In this document: piece by piece, positions 57,396-64,000 of the stretch
Layout of the letters: each line of letters opens with the position of its first letter
Position numbering within the stretch: position 1 is the first letter of the stretch
Source of the DNA: Caballeronia ptereochthonis
GTDB lineage: Bacteria; Pseudomonadota; Gammaproteobacteria; Burkholderiales; Burkholderiaceae
Direction: 5' to 3'
Assembly: GCF_001545075.1 (NCBI RefSeq)
Contig: NZ_FCOB02000017.1
Coordinates: 62,001 to 126,000 of the forward strand
DNA: 64,000 nucleotides
Program-made: the position numbers and the translations under genes
Notes under the pieces: model-generated
The model's database searches: none
Told to the model about the DNA's origin: nothing
What the model saw: only the letters and a program-made list of their open reading frames with translations

Positions 57396-60365
57396 TCAGT
57401 GCGTGCCGGACGCGCGCGCATGCCATTCGTAGTCGAATACGGTGGCCTGCGCGGGCTCCGAGAGGCATTCGACGAAGCGCACCACTTCCGGGTCCTTCAG
57501 GAAGCTCGCGGCGGAACTCGCCGCCAGAATCGCCGAGCTTTCCTGCGGCCGCGCGACCAGGAAGCCCTGCACATAATCCACGCCGATTTCCTGCAACGCG
57601 CGCAGCGTATCGACGTCCTCGACCCATTCCGCCACGCTGCGCATGCCGAGGTTGCGCGCGAGCGCGACGATCGCCTCGACGATCGCGATATCCGCCGGAT
57701 GCGCGCACATCGAGCGCACGAATTCGCCGTCGATCTTGAGCGCATCGGCCGACAGCGCCTTCAGATACTTGAACGACGTGTAGCCCGCGCCGAAGTCGTC
57801 GAGCGCGATCTTGCCGCCCATGTCGTGCACCCGCGCAATGAAGCGCTGCGTGTTCTCCAGATCGTGCAGCGCCACGCTCTCCGTGATCTCAAGGCAGAGG
57901 TAATGCACGATCGACTGGTAGCGCGCGAAGAGCGCGAAGATGTCCTCCATGAACTGCTCGTCGTTGAGCGAGCCGCCCGAGAGGTTCACGCAGATGAACT
58001 GCGTGTTGCCGAGCCGATGCTGATGCGCCTCGATCCATTCGAGCAGCGTCGAGATGACCCAGCGGTCGATCGCCGCGATGTTGCCCGACTCCTCCGCCGC
58101 GACGATCACCTTGCCTGCGGGCAGCGTGGCGCCGTCGGGTGCGCGCATGCGCAGCAGCACTTCGAAATTGAGTGATTCGGTCGGCGCCGAGAGCGACATG
58201 ATCGGCTGCATCACGAGGAAAAGTCCCGGCGGCAGGCGATTGCGCCCGAGCGTCTCGACGAGCCTCAGCTCCTCCGCGCGCTCCTCGAACGCAGCCGCGC
58301 CCTTGCGATACGTGACGAGATGCGTGTGCGCGACCTTCTTCGCCTCGCGGCACGCGCGGTCGGCATGCGAGAGCGCGTCCTGCACACGCACGCCCTGCGA
58401 GCATTCCACGAGGCCGATCGACGCCTTCACCTGGAACGCGCGATTGCCGACCTGATACGGCGCATCGGACAGAATCGAGATGAGCTCGCGGCATTGCGCG
58501 ATGGCGTCCTCGATCGACGTATCGTGCATCACGCAGACGAACTCGTCGCCGCCGATGCGCCCGACCGGATAGCTGCGCGCGAAGTGCGCCCGCGTGCGCG
58601 CCGCGACCTGACGCAGCACTTCGTCGCCGCAGCGGTGGCCGAAGAGATCGTTGACCAGCTTGAAGCGGTCGAGGTCGACATAAGCCAACGCCCACGGCAG
58701 TGTCTCGTCGCTCTGCGCGGAGATCGCCTTCTCGATGCCCCGTCGGTTCAGCGAGCCGGTGAGCGGATCATGCTCCGCGAGAAAGCGCAGGCGCTCGACG
58801 GCTTTGGAACGCTCGGTCGTGTCCTGCAGCGAGCCTTCGATCCATCCGTTCGAGCGGATCGCCTTCAATAAATAACGCCGCTCGCCGGTGCCGTGCTCGG
58901 CCGAGCCGCTCATCTCGAGTTCGCCGTCGCTGCCCTTCGACGCCAGCGCCTGCAGTGCGCCCCACGCGCCCGCCTCGAAGTAGTCGTTCCAGTGACGCGC
59001 CTTGTAGTCGGCCTTCTGCAGATCGAGCATGGCGCGCAACGCGGGATTGGCACGAACGAAATGGCCATCCGGGTCGAGCGTGAAGAGGCCGATCGGCGTG
59101 ACTTCGTAGGTGTTGCGCAATTCCATCTGCGCCTGGCGGCGGAAGTCGCGCTCGGCGCGCATCTGCTCGGCGATCGCAAAGGCGGCCATCATGCTCGACG
59201 AGAGCGCGGCCATCACCGTGTTGACGCCGCCGACCAGCACCTTCAGCCCGAAGGCCGCGCCGAGCACTTCGGAGAAGGTGGCGAACAGCACGACGCCGAG
59301 CGACGCCACGTACCAGAGCACGGTGCGCGAGCGCGCCATCCAGACGAGCCGCGCAAGGAAGAACAGCAGCACGCAGATGCCGAAGCCCGCGATGATCCAC
59401 AGCGTGGGGATGAAATACGCATACGGCAGCGTGAGCGCCGCGGCGAGCAGCACGATGCCGACATACTGGATCACGCGCAGCAGCCAGCGATAGCCGACCA
59501 CGCGCAATTCACGGCGGAAGAGCTGCTGGAAGAGCGCGGCGGTCAGCAGGTAATAGGCCGCGAAAGTGAACTGCCGCAACGGCTGCATGAAATCGGACGG
59601 CAGCAGGCGGCCGAGCCATTGCATGTCCCAGCCCATCGCGTTTGCGCACAGCCGCAGATTGCCGACGAGCCACACCGCGAAAATCACATACGTCCATTCC
59701 TGATTGATGAGCGCGGTGACGAACACGAACACCGCGAGCGTCAGCAAACCGCCGGCGATGAGTCCCGAGCTCTCCTGAAAATCGAGCGCCGAATTGCGCA
59801 GGCCCGGCCAGTCCCACGCGAAGGCATTGATTTGCGCCGGGCCCGAAAAGGTGCCGCGGCAGAGAATGTTTTCAGACTGCTTGAGCCGGCCGACCTGAAT
59901 GGAGAAGCCCGCCTTCACCACGCGCATCTCGCCGCTTACGCTGTCGCGATCCGCGCGGCCGAGCGGCGCGAGGGTGCTCGCATTCCAGCAGGCAAGCGTT
60001 TGCGCGTGACGCGAAGGCAATTCCACGACCGTCGACGAATCCGAACTCATGCTGGGCGTGGTGAAACTGAACCAGATCGGCTTTTCGGAAAGACGCGTGC
60101 TGTAGCGCGAAACGGGCGCCGCGCCGCGCAGCGCTTCGAGCGCGTCGGCGGGATCGGCGATATCGCCCTTATCGGCGACGACACGCAACGCGAGCGGAAC
60201 CGCGCCGCGCGTTTCGTACTGGCGCGGCAGAAAATAAAGCGTCGCGAGCGTACCGAGCAAAATCAGGAACGGCACGGCATAAACCGCGACCGCGTACAGC
60301 GCGTCGTCGATCCACGAGCCCGTGCGTCTGAATCTCGATAAGGAAGCTGGAATAACCGACGCCAT
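57396..60365 (-). CDS. Membrane GGDEF-EAL bifunctional c-di-GMP enzyme
   Basis: 989 aa. An N-terminal helix and periplasmic domain (about 15-190) are followed by a seven- to eight-helix membrane region (about 195-395), a PAS-like domain (about 410-520), GGDEF (605-609 in RIGGDEFVCV) and EAL (735-737, reading E-V-L). EAL active-site residues are conserved: N794 (CVNLS), E826 (LEITES), D856-D857 (LDDFGAG), K877 (LKIDG), the AEWVED Glu. No RxxD inhibitory site precedes GGDEF. Both activities could therefore be real. Start at ATG 60365. The membrane part resembles 7TM sensor arrangements. Confidence 0.9.
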   Translation of the reverse strand: MASVIPASLSRFRRTGSWIDDALYAVAVYAVPFLILLGTLATLYFLPRQYETRGAVPLALRVVADKGDIADPADALEALRGAAPVSRYSTRLSEKPIWFSFTTPSMSSDSSTVVELPSRHAQTLACWNASTLAPLGRADRDSVSGEMRVVKAGFSIQVGRLKQSENILCRGTFSGPAQINAFAWDWPGLRNSALDFQESSGLIAGGLLTLAVFVFVTALINQEWTYVIFAVWLVGNLRLCANAMGWDMQWLGRLLPSDFMQPLRQFTFAAYYLLTAALFQQLFRRELRVVGYRWLLRVIQYVGIVLLAAALTLPYAYFIPTLWIIAGFGICVLLFFLARLVWMARSRTVLWYVASLGVVLFATFSEVLGAAFGLKVLVGGVNTVMAALSSSMMAAFAIAEQMRAERDFRRQAQMELRNTYEVTPIGLFTLDPDGHFVRANPALRAMLDLQKADYKARHWNDYFEAGAWGALQALASKGSDGELEMSGSAEHGTGERRYLLKAIRSNGWIEGSLQDTTERSKAVERLRFLAEHDPLTGSLNRRGIEKAISAQSDETLPWALAYVDLDRFKLVNDLFGHRCGDEVLRQVAARTRAHFARSYPVGRIGGDEFVCVMHDTSIEDAIAQCRELISILSDAPYQVGNRAFQVKASIGLVECSQGVRVQDALSHADRACREAKKVAHTHLVTYRKGAAAFEERAEELRLVETLGRNRLPPGLFLVMQPIMSLSAPTESLNFEVLLRMRAPDGATLPAGKVIVAAEESGNIAAIDRWVISTLLEWIEAHQHRLGNTQFICVNLSGGSLNDEQFMEDIFALFARYQSIVHYLCLEITESVALHDLENTQRFIARVHDMGGKIALDDFGAGYTSFKYLKALSADALKIDGEFVRSMCAHPADIAIVEAIVALARNLGMRSVAEWVEDVDTLRALQEIGVDYVQGFLVARPQESSAILAASSAASFLKDPEVVRFVECLSEPAQATVFDYEWHARASGTH

Positions 60366-60518
60366 ACCTGGAAAAACCCCCGTGTGCGCCCACGCCCCGA
60401 TGCGACGGGGCAAGCGGCGGCGGAGCCGCAAAAGATCCCCAGGCGCCGCCGCTTTTGGCCAACCGGACCGCTCCGGGGTCCGGTTTTTCGCTATTACCTT
60501 CCTGGAAACGTGCTGCCT
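60366..60518. other. Structured intergenic region with + strand terminator-like hairpin
   Basis: 153 bp between the FeeM-like gene and the GGDEF-EAL gene (both - strand). ACCGGACC (60462-60469) pairs with GGTCCGGT (60477-60484) and is followed by TTTTT on the + strand (to 60488). A second strong pairing, AAGCGGCGGCG (60412-60422) with CGCCGCCGCTT (60444-60454), and a third, GCCCCG/CGGGGC around 60394-60410, stack beside it. On the - strand this is the leader of the GGDEF-EAL gene. I checked for the c-di-GMP-I riboswitch pattern and do not see it. Confidence 0.5.
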
Positions 60519-61295
60519 TTACCTGCCGTAAGCCATTAATGGAGCCTCCGGGCATCGTACCGGTTCCCACTCAAAAGATAAATCTACAGAATGCAAATCG
60601 ATGTCCGGATGATGCGTGTGCACCATGTAATTGAAGAGCGGATGACGGGCTTCTTCCCAGCGCTGGCGCGCCGCGGCGACGTCCTTCGCCAGCACGCGAT
60701 GCGGCAGGCCGCCCACGTGCGACATCGGCAGGAACTCGTTGACGCCGAAAACATCCTTGAAGAGCATCGCCTCATACTCCCGATCCAGCGGCGAACGCGC
60801 CGTGATCACCATGTAATCGATCTCGTGCAGTTCGCAGAACATCCAGAGGGCCTTGCACAACGCCACTTTCACCACCCGCCCTACCATCCCGCCCGCGACG
60901 CCGAGACGCGTCGCTTCCGCGAGACGGCTCGCCCCCAGATGCTCGGGCAGGCGGACCGACTGCTCGACGGCGAGCGGCCCGCAGGCATTGGTCTGGATGC
61001 GCATGGTGCCGAGCGGCGCGCCATCCAGCTTGGATTCCGCCAGTAGCACGACCGTGCCGCGGTCACGGTCGGAGGGCTCGATCGCCATCGTTTCGGCAAA
61101 TTCGGGCAGATGCCGCCCGTAGGCCGAACGTCTGATCGATACGGCTTTCTGCAATCCGGCATCGTCACGGACGATACGGATAGTAAACGGCATCCGCTCC
61201 GTTTTCTGAAGTGAGGGAACAACCGTGAGAGCCGGGCGAACCGCCACTTCGGATTGGTTGGCGGCGGTGTTGTTGGCAAGGTTCAGACGTTCCAT
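60519..61295 (-). CDS. FeeM-like N-acyl amino acid synthase (GNAT/LuxI-like fold)
   Basis: 258 aa. After a 35-residue variable N-terminus, VSIRRSAYGRHLPEF, DGAPLGTMRIQTN, ASRLAEATRLGVAGGMVGRV, ALWMFCELHEIDYMVI and DREYEAMLFKDVFG follow the order of the FeeM N-acyl-amino-acid synthase family, which is related to LuxI autoinducer synthases and condenses an acyl-ACP with an amino acid. Its product could be an acylated amino acid lipid or signal (inferred). The C-terminus after residue 180 has several His and is less typical. It is followed by the GGDEF-EAL gene. Confidence 0.75.
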   Translation of the reverse strand: MERLNLANNTAANQSEVAVRPALTVVPSLQKTERMPFTIRIVRDDAGLQKAVSIRRSAYGRHLPEFAETMAIEPSDRDRGTVVLLAESKLDGAPLGTMRIQTNACGPLAVEQSVRLPEHLGASRLAEATRLGVAGGMVGRVVKVALCKALWMFCELHEIDYMVITARSPLDREYEAMLFKDVFGVNEFLPMSHVGGLPHRVLAKDVAAARQRWEEARHPLFNYMVHTHHPDIDLHSVDLSFEWEPVRCPEAPLMAYGR

Positions 61296-61683
61296 TTGTA
61301 AAACCCCATTTTTTCTTGGCGATTGGAAAGACGCCGCGTGTTAAGGACGACTTTTGGTGGGTTCCTCACACGGCGCATCGAGCCTCTCACGAAGTCAAAT
61401 AACGGGGTGCGCGCTTGCCGCTGTTTCTCAGCAAATTTCAGGCTAAACAAGAGGAAGAAAGCTTCTAATCGACGAGCCAATCGCCGCGTAGCCGCCGTAA
61501 ACCGAAATATGCATATGTCACACAGGAATATGCGTGCCGGAAACGAGTGAAAGAAACGAGAGCGAGCAGCCACCATTTACGCGAGAGGCATTTGGAAGAA
61601 TAGCCTTCGCAGAACTGCTGCGGCGCATCGCGTAAACGCTGGAAAACATGAAAAAAAAGGGACACGGTAACGTTTGCTCACGG

Positions 61684-61712
61684 GCCGGTTTCGCAGAATC
61701 TGCGAAACCGGC
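61684..61712. repeat. 29-nt perfect palindrome
   Basis: Arms GCCGGTTTCGCAGA (61684-61697) and TCTGCGAAACCGGC (61699-61712) are exact complements about a single central A. There is no flanking T-run, so it is not a standard terminator; it may be an operator or a processing site. Confidence 0.7.
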
Positions 61713-61764
61713 GGAACGCAAAATGTAGTAGTTGCGAGCTGCGCGGGCGGAGCGGATGCCCGAC

Positions 61765-61795
61765 GAAAAGCGGGCGCCCGTAATGGGGCGCCCGC
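61765..61795 (-). terminator. Terminator of the hypothetical gene at 61853-62275
   Basis: GCGGGCGCCC (61770-61779) pairs with GGGCGCCCGC (61786-61795). On the - strand the hairpin is followed by TTTTCG (AAAA at 61766-61769), 58 bp beyond the stop codon. Confidence 0.85.
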
Positions 61796-61852
61796 CTTTG
61801 GCATGACATATTCGAGTCGGCTGTGTGAAATCGGCCGAAGCGAATCAGAGAA

Positions 61853-62275
61853 TCAGTCGTCGTCGTCGAGCCAGGGAATGTCCACGTCGGTAATGAAAGC
61901 GACCATCGCAAGCGGCCTGCCTTCCTGCCGCCCGATATTGCCGTCCGCGCGTTGCCACTCGCAGCGGAAAACCGTCGACGGCGTATCGGCAAGCAGCGTC
62001 ACCGTGCGAATCTCGTCCGGATCGTTGTCCTCCACCGGGCCATCGAGCGATATGAGCAACTGCTGCGGCCATACGCCGTCGGCGGGATCGTAAATCTTGT
62101 CGCCATCGTGAATGACGACATGCGCCTCGACGCCGATCGTCGCCGATGCCTCGACGATCATCTTGCCGAGCGCGCGCAGCACCGCCGTGGCGCGGCTCGA
62201 GTTGGCCTGGCGGATCGCGAGATCGCCGCGCGTCAGCGCCTGTTCGAGTTTGGGATTGGTTTTCTGTTGCGCCAT
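61853..62275 (-). CDS. Conserved hypothetical protein
   Basis: 140 aa, acidic with a C-terminal string of Asp (PWLDDDD). The first half is helical and charged (KLEQALTRGDLAIRQANSSR, VLRALGKMIVEASATIGVEA); the second half suggests beta-strands (HVVIHDGDKIYDP; LLISLDGPVEDNDPDE; RTVTLLADTPSTVFRCEWQR). No signal or family recognised. Coding support is good: clear start, GC3 and its own terminator. It is divergent from the EAL gene. Confidence 0.7.
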   Translation of the reverse strand: MAQQKTNPKLEQALTRGDLAIRQANSSRATAVLRALGKMIVEASATIGVEAHVVIHDGDKIYDPADGVWPQQLLISLDGPVEDNDPDEIRTVTLLADTPSTVFRCEWQRADGNIGRQEGRPLAMVAFITDVDIPWLDDDD

Positions 62276-62602
62276 CTATCTCTCTCAAAGGTGTGTTGCA
62301 ACTTTCGACGAGTCGTGCCCGGTTTAAGTTGCAGGCGGATCATATCGCTGCAACAACAAAGATAGGTCGTGCGTGCGTCCGCGGCAAACCGGGCAGCGCC
62401 AGACCTGTATCGATGTACAGACGACTTGCGCGCTCAAGTTTCTTCACAACCGGCCGATATTGCGGTCATCCCCTCCGAAACGCGTGACTGCCGTGCCGTT
62501 CATCGACCTGTGTGCTCCTCTCTGCGTTCGTCCGCCGGCGCGCGCTTCCCGTCCGCCGTCTCCGGGCACCGCGCGGCCGACGCCGGCCACCTTCGCGGGA
62601 AC
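62276..62602. other. Divergent promoter region with inverted repeat
   Basis: 327 bp between the hypothetical gene (-) and the EAL gene (+). GTTGCAG (62328-62334) and CTGCAAC (62348-62354) form a 7-bp inverted repeat with a 13-nt spacer; a related GTTGCAAC lies 34 bp to the left (62295-62302). These could be operator half-sites. The open frames in the second half are Arg/Pro-rich and non-coding in character, so the EAL gene's start is placed at the GTG 62603. Confidence 0.4.
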
Positions 62603-63835
62603 GTGTTGAGCGCAGAGACGGGGATCGTCGACGGCATCACGCTGTGCACGCATCTCCAGCCGATCTACAGCCTGCCGCATCAGCGCGAGGTCGGCTACGA
62701 GGCGCTCCTGCGCGGCGATGCGGGCGGCGGCGCGCTCGTCGGCCCGTTCGATCTGTTCGGGCGGGCAATCGTCGCGGGCAAGCTGACCGAGCTCGACCGC
62801 ATGAGCCACCTCACGCACCTGCGCAACGCGGCGCCGCTCCTGCCGGATGCGCAGTGGCTCTTCATCAACATCAATCCGGCGACCTTCACCGATCCGGGCT
62901 ACGCGGCGCGGCTCGCGGCGGCGACGCGCGAAGCGGGTCTCGCGCCGGAGCGCGTCGTGATCGAAGTGCTGGAATCCGGCGGCACCGACGTCGCGGAAAT
63001 CTCCCGCGCGACGCATGCCTTCCGCGCGCAGGGCTTTCTCGTCGCGGTCGACGATTTCGGCGCGGGCCATTCCAACATCGACCGGCTGCTCACGCTCAAG
63101 CCGGACATCGTCAAGCTCGACCGCAGCCTCGTGCGCGCCGGGAGCACGCATCAGCGCGTCCCCATGCGCGACGCGCTGATGCCGAAGCTGGTCGATCTGC
63201 TGCACGAATCGGGCATGTTCGTGGTCGCCGAAGGCATCGAGACCGGCGAGGATCTGATGCTGGCGGCGCGCTCGAACGTCGATTTCGTGCAGGGCTATCT
63301 CTTCGGCATGCCATCGCCGCGTCTCGCCCGGCGTGGCGCGGCCACGCCCCTTTTCGATGACGTGTTCGACGCGCTCGCCCAGATGCGCCGCACCGAGCGG
63401 CTCGCGGATGATCTGCTCCTGTGGCCTTATCGTTCGAGCCTGACGCAGGCGGCCGCGCGCTTCGCCACCGGCGCGACGACGCAAGCCGCCTGCGCCGACC
63501 TGCTCGCCCTGCCTTGCACGCTCAGCTGCTTCTTCCTCGACCAGGGCGGCCGCGAGTTCATGCCGGGCCTGGCCGGCGCCGCCGCGAAAGCGCCGAGCGA
63601 GCGCTTTGCGCCGATCGCCGATCCTTCCGCCGGACGCTGGGACAACCGCCCGTATTTCGTCGATGCGCACGCCAACCCGCAGCAAGTGATCACGAGCGCG
63701 CCGTATCTCTCGGTGACGGGCACGTCGCTGTGCGTGACGCTCACGATCGCGATGCAGCGCGCGGCGAAGCCCGTGGTGATCGGCGCGGATCTCGACTGGC
63801 GCCGGCTGATCGAGGCGGCGCCCGCGATTTTCTGA
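62603..63835 (+). CDS. EAL-domain c-di-GMP phosphodiesterase with YkuI_C-like sensor domain
   Basis: 410 aa from GTG 62603 (GGGA 5 nt upstream). The EAL domain (about 10-255) is complete: EAL at 33-35 (GYEALLRGD), Asn in FININPATF, EVLESG Glu, VDDFGAG Asp pair, VKLDRS Lys, AEGIET Glu, VQGYLF. It should hydrolyse c-di-GMP to pGpG. The C-terminal third (about 265-410) ends with RPYFVDAHANPQQVITSAPY and LSVTGTSLCVTLTIAMQ, as in the PAS-like YkuI_C sensor domain. Soluble, no membrane segment. An upstream in-frame ATG would add 78 residues of unlikely composition. Confidence 0.88.
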   Translation: MLSAETGIVDGITLCTHLQPIYSLPHQREVGYEALLRGDAGGGALVGPFDLFGRAIVAGKLTELDRMSHLTHLRNAAPLLPDAQWLFININPATFTDPGYAARLAAATREAGLAPERVVIEVLESGGTDVAEISRATHAFRAQGFLVAVDDFGAGHSNIDRLLTLKPDIVKLDRSLVRAGSTHQRVPMRDALMPKLVDLLHESGMFVVAEGIETGEDLMLAARSNVDFVQGYLFGMPSPRLARRGAATPLFDDVFDALAQMRRTERLADDLLLWPYRSSLTQAAARFATGATTQAACADLLALPCTLSCFFLDQGGREFMPGLAGAAAKAPSERFAPIADPSAGRWDNRPYFVDAHANPQQVITSAPYLSVTGTSLCVTLTIAMQRAAKPVVIGADLDWRRLIEAAPAIF

Positions 63836-63851
63836 GCGCATTTGCCCCGCC

Positions 63852-64000
63852 TCAGGCCGCCGCGCCGTGCGCCTGCCCGATCGCGTTTGCGAGCGCCGCC
63901 GCGCCCGCGCGCAACGCCGCGAGATTGCCCGGCTCGAAGGTCCAGTGCCCCGCCGCGTTCACGACGGCCAGTTCCGCGCCGGGCCAGCGCGCGGCGAGCT
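63852..64000 (-). CDS. C-terminal end of a probable alpha/beta hydrolase (partial)
   Basis: Only the last 48 codons are present; the gene continues beyond the window. The end contains W-P-G-A-E-L-A-V-V-N-A-A-G-H-W-T-F-E-P-G-N; the A-G-H segment followed by F-E-P-G resembles the catalytic-His turn near the C-terminus of proline iminopeptidase-like alpha/beta hydrolases. The fragment is too short for a firm family call. It is convergent with the EAL gene, with 16 bp between their stops. Confidence 0.4.
   Translation of the reverse strand, partial: LAARWPGAELAVVNAAGHWTFEPGNLAALRAGAAALANAIGQAHGAAA

Larger units (their letters stand above)
61296..61852. other. Intergenic region (557 bp) with AT-rich leader and palindrome
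   Basis: The longest gap in the window. The part nearest the FeeM-like gene (61296-61660) is much richer in A and T than its surroundings and probably holds the long leader and promoter of that gene; small frames here have poor codon use and no good starts. A 29-nt palindrome lies at 61684-61712 and the terminator of the next - strand gene at 61765-61795. No RNA gene is recognised. Confidence 0.5.

Noticed and set aside
57396..60365. Degenerate EAL domain (E-V-L)
   Set aside because: Only the second residue of EAL differs; the metal and catalytic residues elsewhere are intact, and E-V-L variants can be active, so it is not called degenerate.
60366..60518. c-di-GMP riboswitch before the GGDEF-EAL gene
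   Set aside because: The conserved GEMM elements (GGNCAA..., the CGCAAAGC motif) are not found; only GC-rich hairpins are present.
61323..61576. Small open frames in the 61.3-61.6 kb gap
   Set aside because: They overlap each other on both strands, have poor GC3 and no ribosome-binding sites; the segment is AT-rich leader or promoter DNA.
62369..62602. 78-residue N-terminal extension of the EAL protein
   Set aside because: Composition is Arg/Pro/Ser-rich, not matching the N-terminus of EAL proteins; GTG 62603 has an acceptable ribosome-binding site.

Overview
The window is GC-rich and densely coded, with almost no non-coding DNA. Gene content and protein style point to a Burkholderiaceae chromosome or chromid, most likely of the Paraburkholderia/Caballeronia group. 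Supporting signs are a DUF4148 secreted protein, an H-NS protein with a long Lys/Ala tail, hopanoid C-3 methylase, many LysR/MocR regulators, a split hut regulon and a REP-like hairpin of a kind I associate with this group. I see no insertion sequence, integrase, phage gene, CRISPR array, tRNA or rRNA. Most of the window is catabolic and regulatory accessory metabolism, not horizontally acquired mobile DNA.

Layout. 1-4 kb: the end of an amino-acid ABC binding protein, a SAM methyltransferase, hopanoid C-3 methylase (hpnR), an H-NS protein and a tiny secreted protein. 4-7 kb: a MocR regulator divergent from a beta-alanine:pyruvate transaminase, with direct repeats between them. 7-12.7 kb: an emrA-emrB-outer-membrane-factor efflux operon ending in a hotdog thioesterase, preceded by palindromic operator-like sites and a LysR gene. 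12.9-18.5 kb: an AhpD-like protein, the NfeD protease/slipin pair, a BON-like secreted protein, YjbQ, and an aspartate carbamoyltransferase with an extra N-terminal helix-turn-helix. 18.5-20 kb: a BrnT toxin with an abnormally short BrnA partner, and CDP-diacylglycerol diphosphatase. 20-28.4 kb: a complete reductive pyrimidine catabolism operon (hydrolase, preT, preA, NCS1 transporter, hydA) divergent from a RutR-like TetR regulator.

28.5-34.4 kb: DUF4148 protein, then hutH-hutC-hutD-hutF-hutG. 34.4-45 kb: GNAT, CrcB fluoride channel, and an eight-gene translationally coupled operon (RpiR regulator, isoaspartyl peptidase, gsiABCD-type ABC importer, P1 and M55 peptidases) that looks like a peptide/glutathione scavenging unit. 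45-51.3 kb: MscS channel, LysR, YciI, a Cys-rich small protein, a DUF937-TM-OmpA protein and GlsB. 51.4-54.5 kb: hutI and hutU, separated from the other hut genes by about 17 kb but carrying the same HutC-box motif. 54.5-57.4 kb: Lrp/LysE divergent pair, ROK regulator. 57.4-64 kb: a GGDEF-EAL membrane protein, a FeeM-like N-acyl amino acid synthase, an unknown protein, an EAL-YkuI_C phosphodiesterase and the end of a probable alpha/beta hydrolase.

How genes work together. The pyrimidine operon would convert uracil/thymine to beta-alanine or beta-aminoisobutyrate, which the transaminase at 5.6 kb can deaminate. The two hut loci together encode the five-step histidine route through formiminoglutamate deiminase and formylglutamate deformylase to glutamate. 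The 35.7-44.9 kb operon would import small peptides and cut isoaspartyl, D- or beta-peptide bonds. Much of the window is therefore nitrogen scavenging. The most unusual items are the HTH-fused ATCase, the BrnA lacking a DNA-binding half, the DUF937-OmpA architecture, and the FeeM-like synthase placed between c-di-GMP enzymes next to a 29-nt perfect palindrome.
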